Positions 11,953 through 23,703 of a stretch of DNA of 64,000 nucleotides are shown here, piece by piece. Below the pieces are notes generated by a model. The model had not been told where the DNA came from. It was given only the letters and a program-made list of their open reading frames with translations, and searched no databases. The stretch comes from Tanypteryx hageni. Its lineage: Eukaryota; Arthropoda; Insecta; Odonata; Petaluridae. Where the stretch lies: contig CM054115.1 in the NCBI GenBank assembly GCA_028673005.1, forward strand, positions 106,697,172-106,761,171. Reading direction: 5' to 3'. The number at the start of each line of letters is the position of its first letter. Positions within the stretch are counted from its first letter, which is position 1. Position numbers and translations under genes: made by a program.

Positions 11953-12384
11953 TTTCCTTTTTTAACTCCTTCCTCTTTTTGAATCTCACTCGTTCCTTTT
12001 CGACAAACTACAAAATACATCATATTCACTGAAGTAAATGAGGTAAATACATTAATAGGAAGGCTTTGGAATTTTATTAAAGACGTTCTACGTTCGAAGC
12101 TTGTAATTCACTTTGTTCAATTTATATTAGGAATTCAATGAAAGTCTGCAAGCCGGAAATGCGATGTTAACCTATCTTTTGAGAAATGGAAACAGAATCG
12201 GACTTATTAATCTGCGCTAAATCTTTAATCTTGGATCAATGTACATTATCGTATTAAGTTGATAACTTATTCGCGCGAATATGGTTTATTACTTTGTCAA
12301 TTTTATTAAACATGTGAAATTATTAATAGTTATTTACAATTATCTGCTTAAATTTAATTTTAAAAATTTTTCCTTATCAACAGT

Positions 12385-12678
12385 ATGGGGCGTGACAGGA
12401 TAAATCCTTGCAGAAGATAATTTGAATTTAACAAGCAGAAAAATAGAAGTAGGTGCAAAGTTTGTAGCATCACAATGGTTGGTGACCATGCAGCCAATTT
12501 AGAGAGGCACATAAAGCGATACCACAGAGATGAATTCGACGATGTCCAGCAGAGGAAAATGAAGAAACTAGATGGAAGTAGTAGGCTGCCTTCTAGTGAG
12601 CAGCCAACAATTGAGAAGTTCATAAAACCATACTATATTAAGGTTAAATTAGATAGGAAAACTGTCTTGTTACTGTAA
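12385..12678 (+). pseudogene. hAT transposase N-terminus, BED zinc finger
   Basis: The frame begins ATG (MGRDRINPCRR), meets a TAA at 12418-12420 where BED fingers usually have an aromatic residue before FE, and resumes at once as FEFNKQKNRSRCKVC. The finger is C-K-V-C followed by H-A-A-N-L-E-R-H-I-K-R-Y-H, matching the Cx2C...Hx3-5H pattern of DNA-binding BED domains. The linker ends SEQPTIEKFI, also typical of ZBED-like hAT proteins. The frame then closes at 12678, and the region to 13160 carries further conserved fragments in other frames. Confidence 0.8.
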
Positions 12679-13161
12679 ATGGTTGCAGGTTTGAGATGAT
12701 GGAGTATTCGGGATTTAGAAAAATTTTAAACCCTGTACTTGTCGCCATCGACAAAAATTTTTCCATCAACGCAGAAAACGTAAGAGATATGCTGCCTGTG
12801 ATATCTTCTAAATGCGCGGTAAAATGGAGAAAGTTATCATTTCTTTGAAAGTTGACATTGCAAGTAGATTAAGCAGATCGGTACTTGGTATAAAATGCCC
12901 AATTTGTTAAAGGAGGAAAAAAAATATTTATACTTTGGCTATGAAAGAATTAAAAGATAGGCACACAGGATTATACCTAAAGAATGTAGTGCTTTAGGTT
13001 TTAGACAAATATAAAATTTCTCTCCAAAAAGTTCACTCAGTTACCTCTGATAATGGCTCAAACATGGTAAAATTTGTAGATTTGCTCGCAAAAGACGGCG
13101 AAAACTCTTTTGATGAAGAGAAAAGAGAAACAAACGAAGAAGAAAAGAGATTGACGAGAAT

Positions 13162-13869
13162 ATGAATTTAGCTGACGAATCCGATGGCTTTCATAGAAAT
13201 AGGCTACAAGGAGTGAAGTGCGCAGCCCATACGCTGCAATTGGTTATTAAGGATTCCATAAAAGAGGCGCAAACAAATAAGCTTTTAAATGATTGCCGGA
13301 ATCTAATCAGAAAGCTACGAATCCCTTCCCTAGCTTTGAAGCTTTCTGATAATAATATAAAGAGGCCTGTTTTAGACTGTCCAACGATATGGAACAGCAC
13401 TTGCATTATGTTGGAGTCTTTATTACCATGTCCACAATTTTGTTCGATTTTAGCTAATAGCAACGTAGATTATTTTTTCCCAAATTATGATTGGAATAAA
13501 CTAGAAATTATTTTGGAAGCCTTAAAATCTCTGAGGAAATTAACCTTAAGATTACAATCCGAGCAGTTAACAATGAGCGACTTTTTTGGTCTTTGGGTGG
13601 AAACAAAAATTAAATTAGAGAATTCAGCAAACCTATTTGCAGGCATATTAGTTGAACATTTTAAAATCAGACAAAGAGTACTGCTAGATAACAAATGTTT
13701 GTTGGCGACAGTTTATCTTGATCCACGTTTCCAAATTTTATTAAACGCGGAACAAAAAATGTTCGCAATTAAATATTTGAAAGATGTTTGGCTTATGATA
13801 ACGAATATTAATGAGGGTAGGAAAGCTGCAGGAAGAATATCAAGGAACTCATTAAATTTAAATGAGTGA
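13162..13869 (+). pseudogene. hAT transposase core (RNase H-like region)
   Basis: A 235-codon open frame contains VKCAAHTLQLVIKDSI, the conserved C-H-x-L-x-L-x-V block of hAT transposases, followed by DCPTIWNSTCIMLESLL, matching the usual RW.ST block with W kept. After these it has the helical insertion region. The upstream part with the first catalytic Asp lies in shifted frames at about 12700-13160 (for example TSDNGSNMVKF near 13050). The frame is closed by TGA at 13867-13869. The family is the ZBED/SCAND3-like hATs. Confidence 0.85.
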
Positions 13870-14029
13870 GGTGATTTATTAGAGTTTTATCAAAAAGAAA
13901 GAAAAGGATACTTAATTGCAGAATCATGTTGATGGTATAGATATTGACAAGATTTTATCTTCCTTTAATGGGGTGGAAAGGTTACCAAGGAAATTTTGGA
14001 ATTTTGGGAAGATAATCACCTAAATTTTC

Positions 14030-14170
14030 CCCACCTGTATCAATTAGCCACAGTTGTTCTGGGTGTGCTTGCTGCCCAAGTGAGTGTAGAGAGAGCCTTT
14101 TCGGGTCTAAGATATATCTTGAGAGATAACAGAGATAGTCTCAATGAAAATTTTGATTGCTTGGAGTAAA
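14030..14170 (+). pseudogene. hATC dimerisation domain, end of transposase
   Basis: The translation includes LYQLATVVLGVLAAQVSVER and AFSGLRYILRDNRDSL, the signature of the C-terminal hATC dimerisation region (S.ERAFS motif). It lies about 170 bp downstream of the core frame, in another frame, so the gene has at least one frameshift here. Confidence 0.85.
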
Positions 14171-15097
14171 TGTTACTGCGTATATGTATTTGTGATATTC
14201 TGAAAATGTGTTTTATGTACATAACTATATAGTATTTTATTTTATAATATTGACATCTAAATTCTTGAATTTCTTTGAAATCCCTAGCTCTTTTTTGAAA
14301 AACTGTATATAATATGAATGTGAATGAATATTATTGTATTTGCTCAAGTGTGTGGATGAAAAATTGATTGTGATAATTAGAATATATGCTTAATGTATTT
14401 TAAAGTAAACTCCTCTATAAATATATCTATTCTTTATAATTATAAAAATTCAATGAATTTTTCATGGTGACAAGATCAAATAAAACTTAAATTTCGATAT
14501 CAAAATTTTTCATTAATTTCTAAAATATGCAAATACATCTATATTTAAAATCCGTATATGGTTAATAAATACGATAAATAATAATTATCAAATGAAGTAT
14601 CATTTTGTACTTATTTAAACTTTCAGTTATTATTTCAAAATTTCGAAGATTAAAGTAAATATTTGCATCCAAACGAAAATTTAAGATCGGAACGATTGAA
14701 ACCGGTTCGAACCGGTTCAGTTATTGTTGCCGGAGCGAAACCGGAACCGAACCGAAATTTTGCGTTTTTTGTGGAGCGGAACGAAAACCGGAGCGAAATA
14801 AATTTCGGTTCGATGCCCTGGTTTAAACGCTCGACTGTCACGATCTTTTAACGTGTTTTGACAAATTTCCCGACTAGGTAGAAGATTGAAATTTGGTAGG
14901 AATGCTTGATTCGGATATTACAATGACGAAAAAATCCCCAATAAAGACCCGTGTTCAACTTCATGAGATAATATCTCTTTTCCATAAGATGACACTTAGA
15001 AATCGATTTTTCGACTTACAGGCTTTTACACTTTTGCAAATTAAAATTAGAAAGAATTTACCTACGATCTTCGGACCTGGACAGTTTTAAACAAAAA

Positions 15098-15260
15098 TAT
15101 ATAACGCTTCTTATTATTTTCGTCACATTTCGCCTATGATTCGAAATCGTTTAAATTACATTCAATAGAAAGATTTAAGCCTTGCCTTGCAAACCGTGTC
15201 ATTGTTGAACCTCGTCGTCTCAATCCTTATACTATACGCGTAAGTGTTTTAATACGAGAA
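15098..15260 (+). repeat. Dispersed repeat, copy 1
   Basis: Blocks AACG-TTCTTATT, CGTCACATTT-GCCTA, GATTCGAAATCG and ATTGTCGTCTCAA-CCTTATACTATA-GCGTAAG recur in order at 51806-52016. No frame. In both places it abuts LINE tails and purine tracts. Confidence 0.6.
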
Positions 15261-15271
15261 AGAATGATTGA

Positions 15272-15395
15272 TTGATTTGGTCTTTATTTGGGGCGAGATT
15301 GAGACTAGGAAGTCCCATCTTCCACCTAATCCCTCGTCGTGTGCATGTAGTAATACATAAAACATTAACAATGTAAATACAGGTAACAAAGAGAG
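15272..15395 (-). mobile_element. LINE 3' tail (CTCAATCTCGCCC family), minus
   Basis: Read on minus, the tail is GACTTCCTAGTCTCAATCTC, GCCCC, AAATAAAGACC, ending with repeated AATC. The same 3' end is at 27580-27618, 28480-28527, 29835-29880, 52097-52150 and 52257-52312. Heavily 5'-truncated. Confidence 0.7.
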
Positions 15396-15497
15396 AGAAA
15401 ATGAGAGAAAGAAAGAAAGGAGAGGGGGAGAGAGTGAAAGAAATGAGAGGGAGGGGAAGAGAAAGAGAGAGGAGAGAGAGAGAGGGAGGAGAGAGAG
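15396..15497 (+). repeat. Purine tract
   Basis: About 100 bp of A/G only (GAGAGAGGAGAGAG...), at the 5' side of the minus-strand LINE tail. Confidence 0.75.
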
Positions 15498-15499
15498 TT

Positions 15500-16380
15500 C
15501 GTACGAGTTCTCGGCTGAAGCTCGAATTCCAGTAAGTGTTTACATTACTCGAAGAACAAACCATGTGATTCGAGCCGAGGTTTCACAATCAGTGGTAGAT
15601 GAGTCACGGTCCATTGGCCAGTGATCAATTAACTAAAATTAAAAATCCTGAATATTTTTGGAAAAGATTTTTTTAGACTATCACCAATCATTGGCCACCT
15701 TGCTCAATATCTAAACAATCCCCCTCATATTACGAGAACTTATACCTTTCTCTTTATCCTACCTGCGCAAAGCAGGATTCTCTACATGCTATGAATTCAA
15801 AACAAAAATTAAAAACCGTTGATTCAAAAAATTAATCAGGAAAAAAGATATGAAATTGATTTTTTTCGCTTTCAAGTCTAATTTTAGTCTTTTCAATTTT
15901 ATGGTTTAAGGAAAAATAAATTTTGGTTCGTCAATTAAGTCACATTTTGCTAAGATCTGGCAAAGAAACCAAGTTTCACTTTTTTTCTTACAACCATGAA
16001 ATTGAAAAAATGCATTTAGCAGACTTCGTCATAATCACTCTCATACTGTCAATATTCCCAACCTCAGCTCAAGTCACGCAAGAAGTCTCGATCAACACAA
16101 GAACTTTTATCAAACTAACTTATCAGGCCAAATAAAAGCAAACACTAGTCGATGATTCTGTTTCATCAACCGCAAGGGGTTATGAATTGATAAAATCTCA
16201 ATGCGAAAAGTAGATTTCATTTGTTGAAAAGAAGACGAAAATGTTCTTTATTTACATCGGAGAGACAAAGGAATCCCCCCCCCCCTCTCAAGTGTTTTGA
16301 TGATTCAGTCCGAACTTTCCAGTGTTAACTCAAGAGATGCAACGATAGCCGTGAGAAAGAATCCTGTATGAAATTTTAAG
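15500..16380. other. No recognisable gene
   Basis: AT-rich, with a poly-C run near 16277. No motif-bearing frame was seen. Confidence 0.45.
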
Positions 16381-16685
16381 AAAATGATCAGTACCGTAGC
16401 AAGGGCAGTGAGAGAGGTGCGCCCGCACTGATTAATTAAACTATTTTGATATATTCAAACAATTATTTATTATAAAAACATTCAAACTCTTTTATAGATC
16501 AGATACGAGGCGAAGAATCATCCAAGACATCGTAAAAAAATATCTATTCTAGACGCACTTCATATGACAATGGGCGCCGAATAAAGTTACTGTCACCTTT
16601 ATTGTCAATTGCTATATAAAATCAGGATTAATGTGCTGTGATGAAATTCAACATTGTCAAGATTCGGACATAGCGGGGGAGCCTG

Positions 16686-16868
16686 ATGACAGGGGAACAG
16701 GAGTTTCATGAGTGGGTGGAAACAGATCGCGACCTACAAGTTAGTGCAGCCTTAACAGATGAAGATATAGCAAAATCTGTCACCGACAATCACCCCAAGG
16801 AGGAAGGCAAGGAGGAAAACGACGATGAACCCAAACGAATCCAATTCAGCAAGTATACCAAATTTTGA
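16686..16868 (+). pseudogene. Possible Tigger/pogo transposase C-terminus fragment
   Basis: The frame WVETDRDLQVSAALTDEDIA followed by an acidic EEGKEENDDEP tail resembles the C-terminal tail of CENP-B/Tigger-type transposases (…LTDEDI... then acidic). No catalytic domain is present. It sits inside the hAT boundaries. It may be a captured piece or a coincidence of composition. Confidence 0.35.
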
Positions 16869-16965
16869 AAGAAATTTCTCAGGATTCAAATTTGAATTCT
16901 GACAGTGTCGGGTGCACAAAACATAATTAAACAAATCGATTACAAATTTATTTGCCTGCTAGATT

Positions 16966-17679
16966 TTTGGTGTAATATTCTTACTTGCATTGATCGCGTG
17001 AATGTTTGCAAACTAAAGGTTTGGCAGTTGAAGGATCTGCGAAGATGTTACATGGTCTAATGTCATCTATAGCCGAAATGCGAAATAAAGGGCTTGAGCA
17101 TATTTTTGAAAAAGCCAAAAATACAGTGGAGCAGATGGAAATCGAAGGAAATTTTGCAGAAAGAAGGAAGCGAAAAGTTAAACGCATGGCATCAGAGAAA
17201 GCTGAAGATGAAGGGTACTTACTGACTTACAAAGAATTCGTGAGAGAATGCAACACTGTTTTCGGCGATTCGAATGCATGACTGAAGTATCTTCAGATTT
17301 TGATTTTCTTACTGGCAAATTGTTATCTGTAGAACTAAAAAAATCTGCAGCAGATTTTGCACTAAAATTTGCAGATTTCGTTGCTGCGGAATTTAGTTTA
17401 GAGCGAGAAAGTTATCAATTTCAGTCAGATTGGTTATTAGAAAATTTTGTGTCACCTTCTTCATTTCATTTATTACAATTAATTAATTCCTATGGTCTTC
17501 AAGATGCTTATCCAATTACAGATATTCCCCTTCGTATATTACTCGCACTACCCGTGAATGTTGCATCGTGTGAGCGCAGTTTTAGTAAGTTGAAAATAAT
17601 AAAATCATATTTAAGATCTACCATGGGCCAAGAAATATTGACAAATTTAGCATCAATTTCAATTGAACAAAATCTCTAA
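16966..17679 (+). pseudogene. hAT transposase C-terminal half (ZMYM1/DUF4371-like)
   Basis: Three partly overlapping frames make up the segment: a short one around 16975-17005 (ILTCIDRVNVC), 17006-17281 (TKGLAVEGSAKMLHGLMSSI...) and 17248-17679. The last includes DIPLRILLALPVNVASCERS and FSKLKIIKSYLRSTMGQEIL, a clear hATC dimerisation signature (S-C-E-R-S-F-S-K-L). The N-terminal zinc finger and catalytic part are missing. The same superfamily is present on minus at 43264-45622 and 61036-63457. Confidence 0.82.
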
Positions 17680-18224
17680 ATTATTGTTTTAATTCGAGAT
17701 CTCGCATCACCAAAAGCAAGAAAAGTTACAATCGGTTAGAACATAAATACGTATGTGCTAAGTGCAATATAATTTATTATTTATTTTGGATATGTTTAGA
17801 GTTATAATGTTGTGATTTAATTTTGTTTGTTTTTCTATTTTTTTTATTATTATTTGTTTTTTTTTTCTTTTTTCTAATTGAATAAACATATTTTCTTGTG
17901 ATTTAGTGTAGCTTTTTAAAATTCTATACTTCCTGATATGTTTTGTTACCTTTCTTATCTGTCAATAAGAAACGCCGGCCTACGTATGGCAGCTGAATGT
18001 TATAATATAAAATATTTGTTGGCCCATCCTATTATATAGGCGCCTTATTTAGGTTCCGCCCCGGGCGCCAAATTACCTTGCTACGGCACTGAAAATGTTA
18101 CTGACAACCCTACCCGCAGGACCAGATGCAACCGCACCTCCAAAATCGCTTGCACCCTTAGAAAGTGCCTACCCCTGCCTTAACGTAAATCCGCTACTAA
18201 ATACAAAATAATGCAACTTTTCCT

Positions 18225-18525
18225 ATTAATATGTATAATTTATTTTCCTTTACTTTTCTTTTTACTTTCTCCATACGTAGTACAGGGGAAAGTATTGTTT
18301 TCATGAAAAAAATCTATTTACGCTCCTTTTTATTTTCTTAGTTGTTGGAGCGTTGGGGCTATATCAAATATCAAAAGGCTACGGCTTTAGTTTGTTTCTG
18401 TTCTCTGTAAAATCTTTAAATATTTCTCGCAGTTCCTTAAAATATTTATTTTCATTTAACCTATTTGGAATTTTTAGAAATATTTCAGGTATGGAAAAAG
18501 TCATGTGGTGACCACATCAGATTTT
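18225..18525 (+). repeat. Internally deleted copy of the 59.4-60.6 kb repeat
   Basis: The left part (CTTTCTCCATACG, AAGTATTGTTTTCATGAAAA) matches 59500-59545. The right part (TTACGCTCCTTTTTA, CTATATCAAATAT-A-AAGGCTA, CATGTGG-CACATCAGATTTTTT) matches about 59960-60600. The sequence between is missing. Confidence 0.7.
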
Positions 18526-18642
18526 TTCGCCATACATTCGCGGGCAACATAAGACCCGAGGGCCGTAAATTGGACACCCCTATATTGCGTCCGGTGGCGT
18601 TATAACATACTGAGTTTTACGACCTCTAAGCTCTTCCCACTA

Positions 18643-18895
18643 TCAGGAGCAAGCAACATTTTGGCTGCGATTTAAGTTGCGCATATACATAAAAACATAG
18701 TCAGTGACATTATTGTGAGGAGCAAAAGCGTACGCGTGTAACAAAGTTGTATTTTTCATTGATTTTTCCAATTCTTCATCTTCAGTTATGTATTTGAGGT
18801 TTCGATAATTATTGCTTTTATGTTTCGTCAAATTATTTTGCGCTGATTTTTATTATCAGTGGATCAATCATTTCCGCCGAAGATAGGCCACCTAA
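18643..18895 (-). repeat. Dispersed repeat with a conserved reading frame, copy 1
   Basis: The minus-strand translation NNLTKHKSNNYRNLKY ... AYAFAPHNNV parallels RNNLTKCKINNYRHLQY ... AYATTPHNNV from 34140-34320 on plus. About half the residues agree over 42 positions without indels, which suggests descent from a coding sequence. Family not recognised. Confidence 0.5.
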
Positions 18896-18899
18896 GTAA

Positions 18900-21520
18900 G
18901 TTGCAGCGAGTTTTTATTGTATAATTCTTTCCCAGCGTCCTTACCAGCCTGACGTAAATCTTTCCCAAGACTTTTTATAATCACAGATTATAACAAGGGT
19001 AGTAATAATAATTTCATATTAATATTTCACGCATACTAATAGGGAAACAAAAAACCAATTTTCTTAATCTGCCTGGGACGGATCCAAGGTAGGGGGAGGT
19101 GGGCGATCGCCTTCCCTTTGGATTGCCCCCCACTGGGTGCATTCTTAAATTCATTCCGCACAAAATTACTTGAATCTGCATATCAGGTTCGATCTGCAAA
19201 GCAAAATAATGTGAACGTATTCACGGGATCTTAAAACACGTATTTCCGTTGAAATTTAGAATTCGACTTATTCACGAAAAAATACTTACTCTATACTGCG
19301 TAAGGAGAAAGTAACTCTATGACAATGCGACCTGTGCTTCGGCGCTCAGCGCCATCATCAGGTGCTTGTTTTAAAGCAAAACGATCACACGTTTCCGATT
19401 TAAGCGAGGATTCTCTGGACACTACGGTAATAGCCCAATCAAGTTTGAGGGGTATACAATCATTATTTACCAAAAGAACGTCATTTGGTAGTCTAAGAAA
19501 TACGTTTCGTTTAAAAATATGATCTGAAGGCCAACCATATAGGCCCGAAGAAATAATAAGAAGCCTATCGTTTTATGTAGAAAAATTTCTCGAAATTCAA
19601 TGTCCGCACATTCGCCTCATAAGCGAACATGGTATATACGTATGGCTAAATATTCAACGTCATATTTCATAAACCTTTCGACCACTTTACACGATGACCT
19701 ACATGTAGTTTACAATGTTCCTCTGTTTCAACTCGGAAACCGCTGGACGTATTTTAATGAAATTTGGTATTGGTCAGCTTTGCTTAAATTGATCGACCGA
19801 TTCCTATTTTGGTTAAAATCGGACTAAAATAACGACCACTTTACATGAAGACTTTAATGTATTTTACAACGTACCTCGCTAGCTTCTCGTTAAATACTCA
19901 TCTGAGCGAAAAATATTGAGAACATTGTGAAATCTCAAAGAACGCATTTGGAAACTCCGACATGGAGTAAACCTTTCCAATCTTGTCATCAGTGCCACCA
20001 AGAGGTTGGGTTACTGGGGAAAAATCTCCGGGAGCAGGGTTTCTGGGAATCCCGGAAGAGGGAAGAAGAAATTTAAAAATAATAATTAAGTAATCGATCA
20101 AGTGACAGAAAATATAAGTGATAAACAAATTTTATCGAAATTACCATTTGCTGCCGTCTTGCCAACAACAACAGCGTTTAACGTATATGCAAAAATAGCT
20201 AGTATGTAGAAATATTAATTATTACAGTGACGCATCATTAGAATTTCAGTAAATCTATAAGTACCTCACCTCGTATATTTTGACAAACAATTTTGATAAA
20301 ATTATTTATTCGCTAGCTTTTTTTCCTGTCACGTCACCTAGGCTGGGAGGCTAAGCAATATGCCAATCCTTCCCTAGGGCCCGTGACTGCCATTGGCGGC
20401 CCTGTTTATCATATTTCAAAAGTTGATTAAGATAGGAGGATTCGCTAGGGTGTCTTAGTTTGACTTCACTCACCTCATAGCGACGGCTAGAAGTCAAGCT
20501 GACGGATCAACCAACAACTACAGAAAACCCTTTTGTTAGATAAGGGATTGCCGAAACTAACCGCGCAAGTGGGCAGCTGCTGGTCTAGGAACCGCACACG
20601 TGTTTGCAGTGGCCTTTGCGACAAAAAAGAGGCTTCTTTTGAAGGCAGATAGCAAATGCCCTTAGACATCAACAAGGTATGTCAAACATAGTTTCTATCC
20701 TCCAGAGTAACGATAGAGTAAATGATTCGCGTAACAATCAGCATTAAGAATTGAAGATTATCGGACTTCTCCTACTGTTACATATTCAACGAAGCGTCCT
20801 TTCGCCGTAAAAAAACAAAGAAACCTTCCATATCCCTGTTTTTCGGGCAGTTAATTTACAAGTTCTTGTGGCAGTCCCCGTGTGTAGTACCCACGTTATC
20901 AACCTGACTGACATCATTTGCTTTAAAATGACATTATACAAGCAGTGACTTCCAAAGTGTCTTTAAGGATATTACAGGTCGAAGAGCTAGAATCTAAATA
21001 TAACTAATACTAATTACGAATGATTAAAATTTCAAGTTTTAAAAGTGATTTTTATTGCATCAAACGATATTTATGAATTTTTATAATTTTTTATCATGTT
21101 GAGTTCATATTATTGTTGTTTTTGCGAATTTTATATATTTTTATTTATTAATTTTAAATCTTGGTTATATATGCGTGTGCGCGGGCAAATCTATATTCCC
21201 CACAAAACAATTTCTATTTAATATCTATTTAATAATATTTCTATTATTTTTAATGGCAAAATATTTGTTGTACTAAGTTCTAGTCTTATCGCTGCAGGAT
21301 TCCAGAAAAAGCTAGAGATGAGATGCGACTGGTGGAATGTTCGGGTGGTGTTGGTGGCATTGTTGGAGGAGTAAGGACAACGTACCTCTCAAAAGATGAC
21401 AATTTACAATGAGTAGGCATTAAGGTTTTGTAATGAGGTGGATTATAACATAAAAATAGTAACACACATACTAGAATTAATAAACGAGGGTATTACTTTG
21501 CCTAATCGTGAACAGTAAAT
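18900..21520. other. No recognisable gene; scattered repeat scraps
   Basis: A hairpin-type scrap GCTTCGGCGCTCAGCGCCAT followed by CATCAGG lies at 19336-19364, a motif type seen in many arthropod interspersed repeats. Several short unrecognised frames are present (for example 19600-19827, 20487-20675). No domain or splice structure is visible. Confidence 0.4.
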
Positions 21521-21528
21521 GGTAAAGT

Positions 21529-22421
21529 CAGTGTCTCTCAAAGAGGGGTACGCGTACCGTCGAGGATACGTGAGATAATTTCTGGGGTACGCCAACACGA
21601 CGACGGAAGTTTCACCTAATAACGAAATAATATAACTAATTCTAATTTTGTTTATAAAAACAAAACAATAACGTATATTAAATTCTGATTAGAGCAAAAT
21701 TGTTTTGTGGGCAGCTTAATGGAGATTTGATGATGATGATGATTAGGATGTCCGTGCATTATTATGACCATCGAGATAGAATGCGTTAATTGCATTTCAC
21801 TTCAAGTTCCTGTGATAAAATTATGAATAGGCATAAAGAGGAAATAATTCAATCAATATATATATTTTCAAAGACCCCCTACGTAATTAGGCAAGTGCAA
21901 AAATCTCGTGCCCATCCACTTTCATTCGTCAATTGACATTCAAATTTAATTGAAGCGGGGCTGCGACGAACTACTTGAATGTTACCGACAAATTTTGCGT
22001 AATAAGCGGATAAAAAGCCAAGCAGTCGACCCTGGACTCTTTTTTTAATACAGAGGTCCATAGATCCCCATACTTTTCCCAGGAAAGATTTTTAGATTAT
22101 GTGCTTTAATTATAAATTACGCTTTTTGTCATATTGTTTACTACGTAATTGTATTGTTTCTCTAATAAATGACAATAAAATCCGGTGATAATATGCTTTT
22201 ACATTGAATGTGGATCCAAAAATGTCACTGTAAAATTATTTCCCTTTGGGCGCTTAAGGGTTATAGTACCGCCGTCGAACGCGGATTTTCGCTTAACGCG
22301 GAGTTGTCAGGAACGCATCCTCCGCGTTAAGCGGGGGTGACCTGTACCTGTGAAATTTTCCTGGGGTACTTCAACTTTTTTTAAATAAGGGTACTTCATA
22401 AAAAAATGTTGAGAAACACTG
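21529..22421. mobile_element. Non-autonomous hAT element
   Basis: The left end CAGTGTCTCTCAAAGAGGGG with GTACGCGTACC, and the right end, read inward, CAGTGTTTCTCAAC, form a short terminal inverted repeat. Repeated GGGGTAC motifs lie just inside both ends. Flanking octamers GGTAAAGT and GTCTAAGT agree only at 5 of 8, so the duplication is decayed or doubtful. No transposase frame. Confidence 0.65.
22262..22346. mobile_element. Tigger/pogo-like terminal fragment
   Basis: Two copies of CGCTTAACGCGGA, in opposite orientation (22289-22302 and 22318-22333), followed by GGGGGTGACCTGTA. This resembles terminal repeats of Tigger-type elements, which flank at TA. It lies within the hAT element and is probably a deletion relic. 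Confidence 0.45.
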
Positions 22422-22439
22422 GTCTAAGTCGAGTAGATA

Positions 22440-23600
22440 ATGAGCCACCGAGATGCCATTGATTAGCCATCGGGCCACTTCAGAGCCGGGCGATGATTGT
22501 GAGATGCCTCCGACCACTTAAGTCCTACGAATATTTCCCGATTCGATCCCCCTCGTTTCCGATGCAGGCGCTTCCACCCCCCAACCCCGGAGTCAGCAGC
22601 TCCTTTCACAAAAGAGTCACTTCCGCGGATACGACGCCTCCGGCTTAACTCGGCTAGCGCCGCAGACACCGGTAAAGGCTGAATACGCCCACCATCCGCT
22701 TCCACCCGATAGCGAAGTTTTCCTTTTACACCCATACGAGAGTTTGGATTTCAATTAAAAACCAGAAACTTTCTCCGATATCAATGCCCCGCGGACATCC
22801 TTCGGTCACCGCCGCATCGAAAATGTCACTTCACGAACATTCCACCCGTCTCTTCAAACCACATCCGAGGATTCTTTCTATTCTGAACGAAACGATTCGC
22901 TCGTCGACATCCATCTTGGAGCGCTTCGAACGCGTCTTGTCGGCCATCGGCCGCGGAGTTTCTCTCTCTCACATGACTACCCGCACGCCACCTCTCAACC
23001 GCAGCAGCATTCCCCCCCCCCCTCCCCTTCTGGTGAAGGTCTCCTCGAGACCAAGCGACCAAACCGATTTCTCGCAGTGACTCTAGCCGCGAATTATCCG
23101 TCGAGACGGCACGCGGGCAGGTCTCCGCCCAAATAACTCTCGTACCAAACGGAACCGTTCCTTATGACATTTTCTTTAGCCAGTGGTTCCGTTCCTTCGA
23201 ATTATGCGTTTGTAGCAAATCAGCACTCGTAAATTCGATTTCATGAATTTCATTTATTGAAATGCTGCTGTTGTTATGGCGGCGGCTAGACCGAAATCGT
23301 AACAATACCGACAAATTTGGAGGTAATTTAAAAGAAATTTCCGTACTTGGCATGAGTTCTTTAATGCTCCACGCACTAATCTACAACGCGAGAAATTGTC
23401 TTAGACGCTCGAGTTTACGCAAGTGCTCAACAAACCTCGCCTCTTTCGCTTGCCCGAGAATTTCGGTGATTTCTTTCGCACATCATCGGCAACACCGCAT
23501 TCATCGTATTTATGTGTATTTAATCGCGCGGACATGTTTATTAATCCATATTAACACCAAAACTAGCAAAATACCTCCCTCGGGCTAGTTACAGTCATGA
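22440..23600. other. CpG-rich segment without an identifiable gene
   Basis: The block has clearly more CpG than its surroundings (22480-22720 and 22780-23110). Overlapping frames on both strands (22784-23080 plus, 98 codons; 22826-23062 minus, 78 codons) carry no recognised domain. A poly-C run at about 23011-23022 may disturb them. It could be a promoter-associated island. Confidence 0.3.
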
Positions 23601-23703
23601 TGTGAAACATATTAGACCCTAATATTTGGAAAGCATCCGGATTATGATGAATAACTCCCAAGCATTGCGTTGAAATACAAGATTCTTCTGGGCGCCAGGA
23701 TTC

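Larger units (their letters stand above)
9097..14820 (+). mobile_element. hAT transposon (BED-finger type), complete ends, dead
   Basis: The left end is CAGGGAATCGAACCGG. The right end, read inward on the minus strand, is CAGGGCATCGAACCG. Both ends continue with arrays of CCGAACCG/CCGGAACC subterminal motifs (9105-9230 and 14690-14815), a common hAT pattern. Flanking octamers TTTTAAAC (9089-9096) and GTTTAAAC (14821-14828) differ by one base, and the latter fits the hAT consensus nTnnnnAn. Inside lie a BED-finger frame, the hAT catalytic core and a hATC dimerisation segment, all on plus, plus inserted LINE fragments. Stops and frameshifts show that it is inactive. Confidence 0.9.
16389..18091 (+). 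mobile_element. hAT element (ZMYM1-like), internally decayed, intact ends
   Basis: The left end CAGTACCGTAGCAAGG and the right end, read inward, CAGTGCCGTAGCAAGG differ at one base over 16. The flanking octamers AAAATGAT (16381-16388) and AAAATGTT (18092-18099) match at 7 of 8. The interior keeps only a C-terminal transposase part and an upstream fragment that looks like a different family, so the 1.7-kb copy is internally deleted. Confidence 0.88.
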
